A DNA stretch of 64,000 nt from Sclerodactyla briareus. Its lineage: Eukaryota > Echinodermata > Holothuroidea > Dendrochirotida > Sclerodactylidae. The stretch is from assembly GCA_026419785.1 (NCBI GenBank), contig JAODTK010005554.1, forward strand, positions 248,001 through 312,000. Reading direction: 5' to 3'. Under the pieces are notes generated by a model. It made no database searches, had not been told where the DNA came from, and saw nothing but the letters and a program-made list of their open reading frames with translations. Position 1 is the stretch's first letter. Every line of letters starts with the position of its first letter. A program made the translations under genes and the position numbers. Below, piece by piece: positions 36,801 through 45,546 of the stretch.

Positions 36801-39800
36801 GGCCATGCCAAGGCGGTCTACGATATCACCATAGCTTACGAGGGAACCATCTCAAGAGCACGATGGGACGATACCAGAGAGACTGCAACTCAATGGGTGG
36901 TAAAGAATCAGGTAAAGGCCAATGGTCATGTGAAGATTTGCTTTAAGCTGGTACAGGTGAAAAGAGGATGAGATAAAAAAAAAAAAACACATCCCAGATT
37001 GGGAGGGCCCACATGTTGGCATGTAGAGATATTGAGCGGGATGAGATATGGCAATCTTCTTTGGGAAATTTAGTGATCTATGACATCCACAGCGGGAACG
37101 AAGCCAAAGGGGCTGCCCATGGACCCCCAAAATAAATGCTGCATTTTTTGTTATGGAATAGAAAGATGGAACAAAGGTATCCACTCAGAAATTCATTGAG
37201 GTTGTTCTTTAATATTTTGTACAACATTTGTAGGTTTGTTCGGATCCCATACATAACTTGTTTGTGACAGAATTTTCAAAAGTAACTGTTTTACATTGAC
37301 TTTGTGTGATGGGGGACACCTGCGGTTCCCCCTGTGATGGCACCAAAGCGATTGCAACGCTGATCGGGCCTTATTGGTACCCTCGAATCGCTGAAATACG
37401 GTCTGGTTTTGGCTTTCATATGTAATAAATAAAATGTACCAAAAGTCTAAGTCATATTTATATGAACATTGGCTGTGAATGTTCTTTAGTTGTTGCAGTG
37501 GCGACAGGTCGGAATTCGCCCTCAGTTTTCCTCCCCAGAAATCGCCCATCTAAAAAACTATATGAGGCGAATATAAAAACAAAATGTTATGTGAAATTGC
37601 CCCTTCAGTGCTGAAAGAGTCTCTCAAAAAACACTGAATTAGGCCATTCAAAAAAATTGAAAATCATGAAGTCCTATTGCCGAAGTTGCTGTGTGTCACA
37701 ATAATTATAGAATCCCTCTGAAAAGTCTAAGAAATTTTGTGTCAAATCAGCGTATCCGATATCAATCCACATCCCAAAACTTCAGTACCATTTCCACGAA
37801 ATTTTGTATACGGAAGTTTCGCACTGGGTTTCCACATCATGAATAAGCAGTTTGGCACTTTTTTTGCAACCATCCACGATCTGGGTAACTCCTCAGGCAC
37901 AATATAGGCATACTCATATCATTGTGTGTCAGACATCATCACATGCGGACATGAGAGAAAACACTCTTTTTATGTTTATTACAAAGCCGCACATCCTAAC
38001 TTTTCCTTGACAGATTGTGTAGAACTGGTGGGTATGCACACCTTCTATGTTACCCCATGTGGAATGGTACCAAATTCACTATTAAAATGAAACGTTACAA
38101 TCTGCAATCTGGAAAACATTTAAATCATCAAATACGAACAGGCTAGGTAGATGGGCTGTAAACAAAACACTTTCAACGCAAGATGAACATGTGGTTTGCA
38201 GTGCCTTCAGATAATCACTTCCTGATCAAAGCTTAATGTGGCTCTGTAAAAATTATAGCAGTTCAGTAACTTTAGGCCTACTGCTGCCTACCTTGTGGGA
38301 TTAGGAAAGCATTGGAAAAATTACATTTGTGTTGATTTCCGTGACGGACGTCAGAGGAATCTATGCAGTCAGGACAGTGTGTGTTGGGTGTGACGCCTAG
38401 CCTTGTTAACACGATCACTCATGCCCCCGCTTGGATGATCAGTTCATACTGTGTTCTGGGTTCCCCATAAAGAGTACTGAGCCCCAAATTTGTTTTTGGG
38501 TCAGGCCAAGATCATCTGGGGCAAGAAGGTCAAAGTCCTGGAAAATCCCTGTAACATCCATAATCCGAAGCCTGGTCCATCAGTTGAAAATTGGTATGCA
38601 GCTTCTCGTGAGAGTACGGCCCTATTGTTTTTGGTGTACATTCATAAGTTATATTTGGGGAAAAATGTGAAATTGTGAAAATTGATAATTTGACAAATTT
38701 TAGCTCTAACACAATCACTCGACCGCCACTCGGATGGATCAAGTTCATACTTGGTAATACATGGTTCCCCTAATGAGTACATGAACCATTTGTTTTGGGG
38801 TCAGGTCAGAGGTTGTCTGAGGTCACCATGAGTCAAAGTTCCTGAAATTTAAATTCAGTGTGTCGTCTTTCTTATCAAGTGTATGAACCCTATTGGTTGG
38901 TTGGGACTGATGGAACATATTGGTACAGATGATTATGTTTGCCCATAAGGAGCTGTGCAATCTCCCCTTTGTCCTTGTGTCTAGCTGTAAGGTGTCATAA
39001 AGAGTCAAGAATCACTAAGCTTTTTGGCTTTTCTGGTTTTAGGTAAAAGGCAGCATTAATGTTCCCCCCCCCCCCGGGGAGTGGTATGTGTGATTACATC
39101 CGGGTTCGCCTACGTTAGCCTCCTGTATTTGTATATGGTGCGTGTTTTGTAGTCATTACTAGGTCAATGCGTTCGTGTATAGGCGTTCTCATTAGTCCCC
39201 CCATTTTTACAGCTTTCTGGGGCGGTATTTAGAGAAATCATACATCTATGGGAGGCAGCCCGGCATGAAATCAACCATAGGACCTAACTCTGGAACCGCT
39301 GTATAAGTTTAATTCTTCATTTAGCACCTGGTTGCGTCATTTAGGAACATATAACGCCTTATAGGACAGTCCAATTCTTCTGCGTGCTCAATGTGGCTAG
39401 GTAGTTGGCGGTCTATTTTAAAACCCTGTTCATCATTCTCTTGGGCCCACTAACTAAATAGAATGGTTTCTTCCCAGCCCATCAGAACAAGGCGGCCCTC
39501 GCTGTTTCGATGATCCATTTAGCGCATGCCTGAAATGGCCAAGTGAGCAGTCAAGATTTTCCTCTGCGAAAAGGCCTCAATATGATGTCATTCCTCAACT
39601 CCTCTTTTGTACTCCATGGTTTTTGGAGGGGGTGGCAGGCAATACCTTATTCTTCTTTGTCATGAACAACTGCTATTACAGAGAGGTTGACAGCCTATCT
39701 TCCGTTTACTTCCTCCTACCAAAGCTTCAGTCCCTGTTCGGCTATCGTCGAGGCATCTCCGCAATACGGCAGGTCATTGTGGGAGCAAGTCCCAAAACTT

Positions 39801-42800
39801 TGTTCTTGCTGGTTGGAGTTTTTCTCTGCCACGCCCTGATCCTACAACCTGCAGAGCTGCCCCGGATGAAGAGAATTTGGGCCCACTCCCTTTTTCTGCT
39901 GAACATAGAGAGATATCAAGGAGAAAGTTGTATATTTTACATCGCCAGTTGTGATTTCTCCGATGGACTGCGGCATAATTAAAGTTGAACAGGTACAAAG
40001 CCAAAGTCCTGGATCACTTCCCTGCCAGAGATGGGCCGTGGGTTCCTGGACAATTCCCACCTGGACAATTCCCTCCCAAAGGACCCTAACTTTATCCCCT
40101 AACTCTAATTCTGACCACGAAAACATTCCGGTGCGGGAGAACAGTCGGTGGGATTCGCCCGTCACGTGCCAGCGGCTCCACTTGCACCTATCCATAAACA
40201 TAATATCTGGTCAAAGTAGGAAACTCCAGGGACATGTGAATCCCTTTCTTTCTACTTTTTCATTCAGATTTCCTTTCATCGGGAAGTGTCGCCAGGTACA
40301 CATCCACCTGCGGCGAATCCCACTCGAGGGCATCCCTGAAGATGAGACGGAGTTCCAGCACTGGCTGCACGGGGTATTCGTGACACAGACTGTTGGTGGG
40401 CCGCTAGCTTTATAGATATGTTCGTCAACCACCCTCAATTTTCGCACCTGTCCTATCCCTAGCCCACTAAATTGTAGCCTAAGCTAGTAGCCTAACTCCG
40501 AGAATCGGCAAATTGTTTTCAATCTTTGTGACTGTTTCCACCGTTCTTTAATAGTCAATCATCACAAGTTTTTAAGGTAGAAATTGAGTATCTTCTTGTG
40601 CCTGTTTATATTACCTCCCATATAAACAACTTCTGAGTTTAGTGGCAGGTCCGACCAGATTCCAAATGCGCCAATTGAGGTGGGGTTCAAATGAAATTCC
40701 ATTCCGCGATTTTGTTTGTTCTTCACATAGCTCCTAATTTCGCACCGATATGGCCCGTTTGGGGTAACATTTGAAGATGCGTGAGAGTTGATTCCAATGT
40801 TTGGCATTAATTATTTGATCAAGTCTGGAATGGGAATATATTGCAGTCAAGTGCTAGGTGCGCAAATTATGAGGAGACCATGCTAACGACAACTTGCCTC
40901 ACCTAGATGATGAAGCTCATACTTTTATCTAGGCTCCCCACGATGAGTGCATGGTCCCCTATTGTTTTTAGTCTCAAACCAGCTATGCTGGTTGAGCTAT
41001 TGGAATCTGCATGTCACTCTATCTATCTGTCTGTCTTTCTGTTCTGTCCGTCCGTCCGTCCCGTCCTCCGCCCGTCCTGGTGTTAACAATTACTTTTTGG
41101 CCCCCAAACAGTCATTCTGTGATGGCTGTCAACAAAACTTTCCACATGTTATTGACCATGGGACATTTTGAACTTGGGGAGGTCAAGGTCAAAGGTCTTA
41201 AGGAGCAGTATAGGCCATTATGTGTGAAAATTTCAAATGTTCCCTCCTCCTACAAATTTTGGTGCACAGTGCTGATGTTTGCTCATAATTATGGTCTACG
41301 GCCTCCTTCAGGGGGTTCCGGAATTTTTTGGTCCAAGGTTCCCATTGGGCCCGAGGGTCCTTTTTATGAAATATCACAAAATATCACTTGGGACAACAAA
41401 TGGGGCATCTCCTCCCACAAGATTCAATTGAAATGCTCTCAAAGTTCATGTAATGGGTCCCCTTGGGTGGAGGGCCATAAAGGGTGTTCGGGAATTTTGG
41501 ACCTCGAAGCCAGTTTGGGCCCTTGGGCCATTATATGAAATACCCCACAAAATCTTGTATTTCCTACAAATTTTGTTGCCCAGTGCTGATGTTCAGTCAT
41601 ATGGTGTCCTAAATAGCTGTACCTCTCCAGGGGCGCCCAGGGATTAGTAATTCCATAATTACTGGCCCAGGGCCCACACTGGGCCCTGGGGCCCGTCCAT
41701 ATGGAATTACGCAAAATGCAGCAACTCCTCCTACAAATTTCAGTGCACACAAGTGCTGACATTCGGTCATAAGATAGTTTAGGTCAGCCGTACAATTGGT
41801 GTTTCAGGAATTTCTGGTACCAATATCCCACTTGCCCTGGGCCCATTTTATGAATTTCACACAATGGAACTGAACTGCATCTTCCTCCCACAAGATTCAA
41901 TTGTGGTTTCTCCAAGTTACAGGAACGATCCTTGTAGAGGGCATTGGAGGTGTTCGGAATTCTTGCTCAAGGCCATTTTGGGCCCTAGGGCCATCATCTT
42001 AAATACTGCAAAATCTGGTTTCTCCTATAAATTTTTGTGCACCGTTGCTCATGTTCAGTCATTCATTCAGAAATTTCACAACAATGGGGACCTGAAATGC
42101 ATCTCCTCCCACAAGCGTCATTTGATTTTCTTCAAAACTAGATGTAATGGTCCTTGTGTGAAGGCCATTGGAATTTGGGACCCTAGAGCCCAATATATGT
42201 TCCCTGCAACCTCTTGTTTGGGTTCTCCTACCAATTCTGTTTCATAGTGCTGTTGTGTCAGGTCCTATTGATGGTCTACTAGCTGTACCTTCAGTGCCCA
42301 GGGATTTGGACCCAAGGCCCAGGTCCACAGTGGCTCAATGTGTGGAATATTTATTGACTGCTCACAGTGCTCGACATCTTAGGGCCATGAGTCATGTTCA
42401 AAAGTCATAAAAGGGCACACTGGGCCATTGGTTCACTGCTCCAAATTGTAGATTCGTCTGGTACATTTGTGCGGTTTGACTACAGCACCATTGGTGCTCT
42501 AGTTTTGGTGCAAACGCTTGTCCAGTTTTTGTTTGAAGAAATAGGTTACTTGTACAATTGATACTTTGGCTACTTCTAGTTTGTTAACGCGAACCCAAAC
42601 CCCACTCAGATGGATGAAGCTTATATTTGGGTATACAACGGTCGCCCCATGTCTCCATGATCCCTAGTGTTTTTGGGGTCAGGTCAAAAGAGTTCAAAAG
42701 TCTGAAAATCTGCAAGCTCTCATGCCCTAGCACACACATTGCCTTTGTTATCTTCCATTGTTTTCAAGTGCCCTCCTATTCACAACACTTGATTAACCAC

Positions 42801-45546
42801 CTTGTTGATATTTGTAAACAAACCACATTAACAATATATATCTCCTGAAGGAAATATCACCTAGATTAATTGCCAGCAGTGAATATTAGTGCTGAGTACG
42901 AATTTGATTTTTGGTTCACCGAAAAATGACGGAATTTGTCGTTTTTTCCACAATCTTATTAATTATCAATCCACAGGATATGAGCGTGATAACGTGATAA
43001 ACCTGGTGGCCTTATTCAAAGGCAGGTGCACATATTTTATTAACATGGCCCAGGCTACTGGTATATTGACAGCTCTGTTCTCACCTTGGATACATATATT
43101 CGGTTCTGTACAAAATGTATGTTTTATGGGCTTCTGTGATTTTTTCTGCTTTGGGTGTGTGAAAAGGTAGGGATTTGGGACTGTGGAGTCCAGACGCAGA
43201 GTATCTGTTTTAGGAGGTAAGGAAAAGGGGGGATTTGTCGTTGTTCCAACTAAAGTGATGTTCAGTGAAGTTTTTCTCTCTACCTGCCTGAACAGTTGCA
43301 TGCTGGATAGTGAAAATGGGGGCTACAACCGCTGCATGGTTTGCTTGATGGGCTTCAGTGATATAGTGCGCCAATATAACAGTCATGCTCACCTGGAATT
43401 AGTTGAAAGAGAGGTGACAGTGACTCTTGATTTCTTCGGATGATTTTCCATCAGTCTCTCGACCATTTGACTACTACTGAAAATGGTCGTTGGATGTCCT
43501 TTGCCCTCTAATTTCCGGACACCCCATAGTCACGGATATCAATGAAATACTGACCAACTTTAGCATCATCGATCTATTCTCTAGAGTTAGGCCGCTTGAT
43601 CACTCGAGCGGATGGCAAGATTTGAACCGGATTCACGAACGGCCATTAGTGATATACTGACGACTTCAGCGGAAGAAACAAAAAATTGATGGTGTGTCAT
43701 ATAGTGTATCAAGTGAGGGGGTAAATCAAATGTCTGATCTAGTGAATAGAGAACTAGACTCAAAAACTGCTCGTAGAGATTACACCTCTCACAGAGAGCC
43801 AGAATGGAGGTTGTGTCCAATATCCTTTAAAAAGGGTTTGAGGTGGGTGGAAAGAGTGTAGAATGTCCTGCTAAAATGTGAGTAACTAAAATAAAAATTC
43901 AACTTGAAGGGTTGCAAAGACGAAGGATAACTATATGAGACAGAAGAAGAAATCTGACCATTGGAAAGTATCCCATAAAAAAATTGTTCATGCGACGGTT
44001 CCCTTTAAAGTTATAGGCCTTCAAATGTTTAAGATGACCTCTATGTGTATATATTGTGCAATATGACATTCACACAAAACGGGACATCACAGTCAGAGCA
44101 ACCAAAATTCTCTTGTTTCTTTTTTTTTTAATCTGAAATTGTAATTTCTTTGTGAAAAAACATTTGTTTCAAGCAGGGCTCACTTTGATGAGTTGATAGG
44201 TTGTGCCGTTTGTTCCCGTGGAGAAAAAAAAATGGCTAGAGGGTCAAGGGACTACTTACAACAAAAATATTACGGTGTTCAATTCCAGCAGTCCACCGGA
44301 CGATTTTCCCTAGGTGGCTGCATTTGGCAGTTGCGATGGGCGAGGTCTGGGTTCTTGGTCTTCACTTCATGGTCGCTGGATGCAGTGGCTTTCGGGTAAT
44401 GGAATTTTTGGTTTTTTAAACGGATATTTGCAAGGAGCAGTCAGTTGAACTTCGTTGAGGTTCCGAGGAAAAGTGGTGGGGTCCTGGAATTCACTGATCA
44501 TTCTTTCGCAAGGGGACATAAAATGGCGCTCCCGGGAGTAGGGTGGGATTGGTTACAACCCCTGCCTCAAATCTTCTGAGCACTAGTCGGGAACAGAAGG
44601 AGATGTCTTACCGCGGTGCTCATCCATGATCAGTCGGGCCAGGGTTCCTTGATTAGCCTTAGGTGGCTTCCTGAACCCCGGAGAATCAATCAAATCAGAG
44701 TTCAGCTGTCAAGTTTTCAAACATAAAAAAACAATAGAATGCAGAGGAATTGTTTCGAGGTTGTTTGGCAAGACGTCAGGCGATCTGTGCGATATTGTGC
44801 ATTATGCATGGATGTTCAGCTCCCAACTTCGAAGTACATCACTCTGCAATGGAATGGTGATATCAAAGATGGGGTTTTGACAATGAAATGGAATTTGGTT
44901 TGCTGTAGTATATAGACCATACACATGACCCTTGAAGAACCCTTTGAGTATGACCAACCTAATCACAATGGCTAGGAATAGACTGAAGTCGGACTATTAC
45001 GGCTTGATAGGCATTGATAAGGTAAGATAGGCTGGTAAGGGCCTTGTCAAAACTGTTGACTCATAGAACAGGGGCTACATTGAAAATTCATTGTGAGTTC
45101 GCTTTAGAAGCTGAAGATGCTATTCTAGAGTATTGTGTTGAGTCTGGATGAGCGTTCTCAGTGCAGGATTTCAGAACATGGTATAAACAAACCTAAACAT
45201 TGCTTGTGTGGTAGTTTTAGATCACCCACTCTCCACTCTCTCTTCAAGAGCGGGCACTTGCAGTCAGTAGGACTTATCAACGAGTTGGGTGTGACATTGT
45301 TACTCTATACCTACTTTTGCAGAATGCTGAGGACTTTCTACTCGGACGACCCGGAGAAGCAGGGTCGTCTATATGGCAACAGCAAGAGGTACACCTGGTG
45401 GTCATGTCCCGCTTGCAGCTTCCTGTTTCTCCTGTGCCCTGATGGCACCGGTCATCGTGTACCCCGCGGGGAGGCAGGACTACGGGAAGACCAGTCTGAG
45501 GCCAGCCTCCTCGGGATGGTTCTGGATGAAGTTTGTCACGAGATAA
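27574..45546 (+). CDS. AGPAT5: 1-acyl-sn-glycerol-3-phosphate acyltransferase epsilon (LPA acyltransferase), seven exons
   Basis: The enzyme transfers an acyl chain from acyl-CoA to lysophosphatidic acid, making phosphatidic acid for phospholipid and triglyceride synthesis. AGPAT5 is a membrane protein of the ER, nuclear envelope and mitochondria. Seven exons (27574-27801, 29757-29959, 34006-34104, about 35068-35148, 36729-36911, 40268-40395, 45323-45546) align in order with human AGPAT5 over its full length of about 364 residues: FFFETLTGTE, ILYGDY, NHQSTMDW, HGGIYVKR, PEGTR, TPRYKATY, AVYDITIAYEG, VHIHLRRI, HWLHG, MLRTFYSDDPEKQGR and an end like GWFWMKFVTR. The NHxxxxD motif (29821-29841) is catalytic and PEGTR (35086-35100) binds the phosphate. 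Most boundaries are GT-AG. Several exons contain one-base frame slips. The best reading is a functional gene in an error-containing assembly; a recent pseudogene cannot be excluded. Confidence 0.93.
27802..29756 (+). other. AGPAT5 intron 1
   Basis: No nested gene was recognised. A GAGGCC-type hexamer array lies at 29341-29411. The words CCTCAGGGGCGGCACAAGG near 27918 and a G run near 28591 are relics of G/C-run elements. Confidence 0.6.
29341..29411. repeat. degenerate GAGGCC/CGGCCG hexamer array
   Basis: CGAGGCCGGCCGCGAGGCCG, GCCTCGGCCCGGCCG, GGCCTC and GGCCGAGGCCG form an imperfect, partly palindromic hexamer array in AGPAT5 intron 1. GCCTCGGCTAGAGGCCTCCC follows near 29453. Confidence 0.7.
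29757..29959 (+). CDS. AGPAT5: AGPAT5 coding exon 2 with NHxxxxD motif
   Basis: Acceptor TTTGCAG is followed by ATAATCCTATATGGAGAC (IILYGD), joining exon 1 as TGTE-IILYGD like human TGVQ-ILLYGD. The frame slips once between ENEY and IYLCNHQSTMDWVVADMM, and again in the block equivalent to RYVLKEGLKWLPLYG, read here as RFILK, GLKYF and MYGYYF. Donor GTAGGT follows at 29960. The catalytic NHQSTMD is intact at 29821-29841. Confidence 0.93.
29985..30270 (+). mobile_element. tRNA-derived SINE, plus orientation
   Basis: The copy has GCGGATTAGCCCATCAGTAAG (degraded A box), AAATTGCGAGCCCAACG (degraded B box), GGCTGCAGGGGTGTAG, GGTTACAATAACCAGAGGATTAA and ends ACACGACTATAAACC, collinear with 3560-3895. 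It begins 26 bases after AGPAT5 exon 2. Confidence 0.7.
31495..31621. repeat. degenerate GAGACC hexamer array
   Basis: GAGACC, GAGATCGAGACC and GAGGCCGAGACC words run through this part of AGPAT5 intron 2, giving arginine/glutamate-rich spurious frames on the plus strand. A smaller related patch lies at 33500-33560. Confidence 0.75.
33500..33560. repeat. small GAGACC repeat patch
   Basis: GCGAGACCGAGACCAC and GAGATCGAGACGAGAT repeat the word of the 31495-31621 array in the same intron. Confidence 0.55.
34006..34104 (+). CDS. AGPAT5: AGPAT5 coding exon 3
   Basis: The 99-base exon between TTTCCCACAG and GTGAGT reads without slips: HGGIYVKRGRSFDESNKQR, then ITSKLNNFRDKKLP. Human AGPAT5 has HGGIYVKRSAKFNEKEMRN at this place. 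The 33 codons are in phase 0 at both ends. Confidence 0.95.
34960..35010. repeat. C-run element relic
   Basis: GGAGGGGACAATGCCCCCCTCACC followed by a C run of about 15 matches the ends of the G/C-run element family. It sits about 60 bases upstream of AGPAT5 exon 4. A similar run lies at about 34540-34550. Confidence 0.45.
35068..35148 (+). CDS. AGPAT5: AGPAT5 coding exon 4 with PEGTR motif (approximate end)
   Basis: After acceptor TTCTATTAG, the sequence ATATGATGATAGTCCTAC gives M(Y)MIVL, then CCAGAAGGCACTAGG gives PEGTR (35086-35100), followed with slips by (Y)NKPKES and an AYAL block like human SQAFAA. The frame changes at least twice, including an apparent base loss after PEGTR that would otherwise create a stop. 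The donor is uncertain: GTCTGA at 35135, or a G(G)TAACA near 35149 if a G was lost. PEGTR in the right order and spacing makes the exon secure. Confidence 0.8.
36729..36911 (+). CDS. AGPAT5: AGPAT5 coding exon 5
   Basis: Acceptor GGTTCAG is followed by GT-TTGGCGGTGCTGGACCAC (LAVLDH), then after one slip VITPRYKATYLMVQGLRGH and AKAVYDITIAYEGT, matching human LAVLKHVLTPRIKAT and AIYDVTVVYEG. The 3' part (ISRARWDDTRETATQWVV) is poorly conserved. The donor is either GTAAAG at 36912 or GTGGTA at 36897. Confidence 0.9.
36912..38349 (+). other. AGPAT5 intron 5, proximal part
   Basis: No exon was recognised. The minus-strand open frame at 37193-37549 (118 residues) has no recognisable domain. The remainder is AT-rich and unclassified. 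Confidence 0.45.
38350..39040 (+). mobile_element. array-bearing element A, copy 2
   Basis: The left end GAGGAATCTATGCAGTCAGGACAGTGTGTG and the right end AGAGTCAAGAATCACTAAGCTTTTTGGC match copy 1. Only about two ~300-base internal units are present (CATACT landmarks near 38448 and 38750). GGTCAGGTCAGAGGTTG near 38800 is a degraded DR1 site. It lies in AGPAT5 intron 5. Confidence 0.75.
39045..40267 (+). other. AGPAT5 intron 5, distal part
   Basis: The part after element A starts with a C run (about 39065-39076). The plus-strand open frame at 39623-39982 (119 residues) is hydrophobic in places but matches no family known to me and lacks supporting context. Nothing else was recognised. Confidence 0.4.
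40268..40395 (+). CDS. AGPAT5: AGPAT5 coding exon 6
   Basis: After TTTTTCATTCAG the exon reads FPFIGKCRQVHIHLRRIPLE, then GIPEDETEFQHWLHGVFVTQT, matching human CPKIHIHIDRI...VPEEQEHMRRWLHERF. The frame is continuous. The 3' end is set at GTTG before GTGGGC and is approximate, since the phase to exon 7 disagrees by one base. Confidence 0.9.
40890..40970 (+). repeat. element A fragment, left of inserted element B
   Basis: CACCTAGATGATGAAGCTCATACTTTTATCTAGGCTCCCC and GATGAGTGCATGGTCCCCTATTGTTTTTAG match an A unit up to the start of its GGGGTCA block, where the sequence switches to the hairpin of element B. Confidence 0.65.
40971..42575 (+). mobile_element. array-bearing element B, copy 1
   Basis: The left end is a hairpin (AACCAGC 40977-40983, GCTGGTT 40987-40993), then TTGGAATCTGCATGTC, a tetranucleotide tract (TCTA/TCTG/TCCG, about 41020-41070) and a tandem array of roughly 150-base monomers. 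Type 1 monomers carry TCCTACAAATTTTG(G/A)TGCACAGTGCTGATGTT; type 2 carry CTCCCACAAGATTCAATTG. Both are separated by GGGCCCTAGGGCC-like palindromic words. No coding capacity. It is nested in a unit of element A within AGPAT5 intron 6. Confidence 0.7.
42576..42715 (+). repeat. element A fragment, right of inserted element B
   Basis: TTAACGCGAACCCAAACCCCACTCAGATGGATGAAGCTTATATTTGGG and GTGTTTTTGGGGTCAGGTCAAAAG restore A-unit sequence after the B array. Confidence 0.6.
42720..44375 (+). other. AGPAT5 intron 6, middle part
   Basis: No exon was recognised. Several 60-110 residue open frames on both strands have no family match. Confidence 0.4.
44380..44690. repeat. interspersed repeat shared with 5160-5880
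   Basis: GGATATTTGCAAGGAGCAGTCAGTTGAACTT, GAGGTTCCGAGGAA, GGTCCTGGAATTCACTGA, GGGACATAAA and GGTTCCTTGATTAGCC...GGCTTCCTGAACCCC follow the same order as blocks at 5160-5880. It lies in AGPAT5 intron 6; classification unknown. Confidence 0.5.
45323..45546 (+). CDS. AGPAT5: AGPAT5 terminal coding exon 7
   Basis: Acceptor CTACTTTTGCAG is followed by A-ATG CTG AGG (MLRTFYSDDPEKQGR), matching human MLIEFYESPDPERRKR. With two later slips the sequence enters the frame ALMAPVIVYPAGRQDYGKTS and ends SGWFWMKFVTR at stop TAA 45544-45546, comparable to the human end GTLLGCLWVTIKA. The uninterrupted 220-residue frame across this exon (45135-45797) is a shadow that leaves the conserved frame midway. A hydrophobic C-terminal membrane segment is expected for the family and is seen in the slipped frame. 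Confidence 0.9.

Noticed and set aside
37193-37549. 118-residue minus-strand frame in AGPAT5 intron 5
   Set aside because: No recognised domain, no splice context and no repeat-family assignment; left as unexplained.
39623-39982. 119-residue hydrophobic plus-strand frame in AGPAT5 intron 5
   Set aside because: It does not align with AGPAT5, and the next AGPAT5 block follows directly in exon 6 without it.
40562-40807. 81-residue minus-strand frame with protein-like composition
   Set aside because: I could not connect it with any family, and no flanking exon was found.
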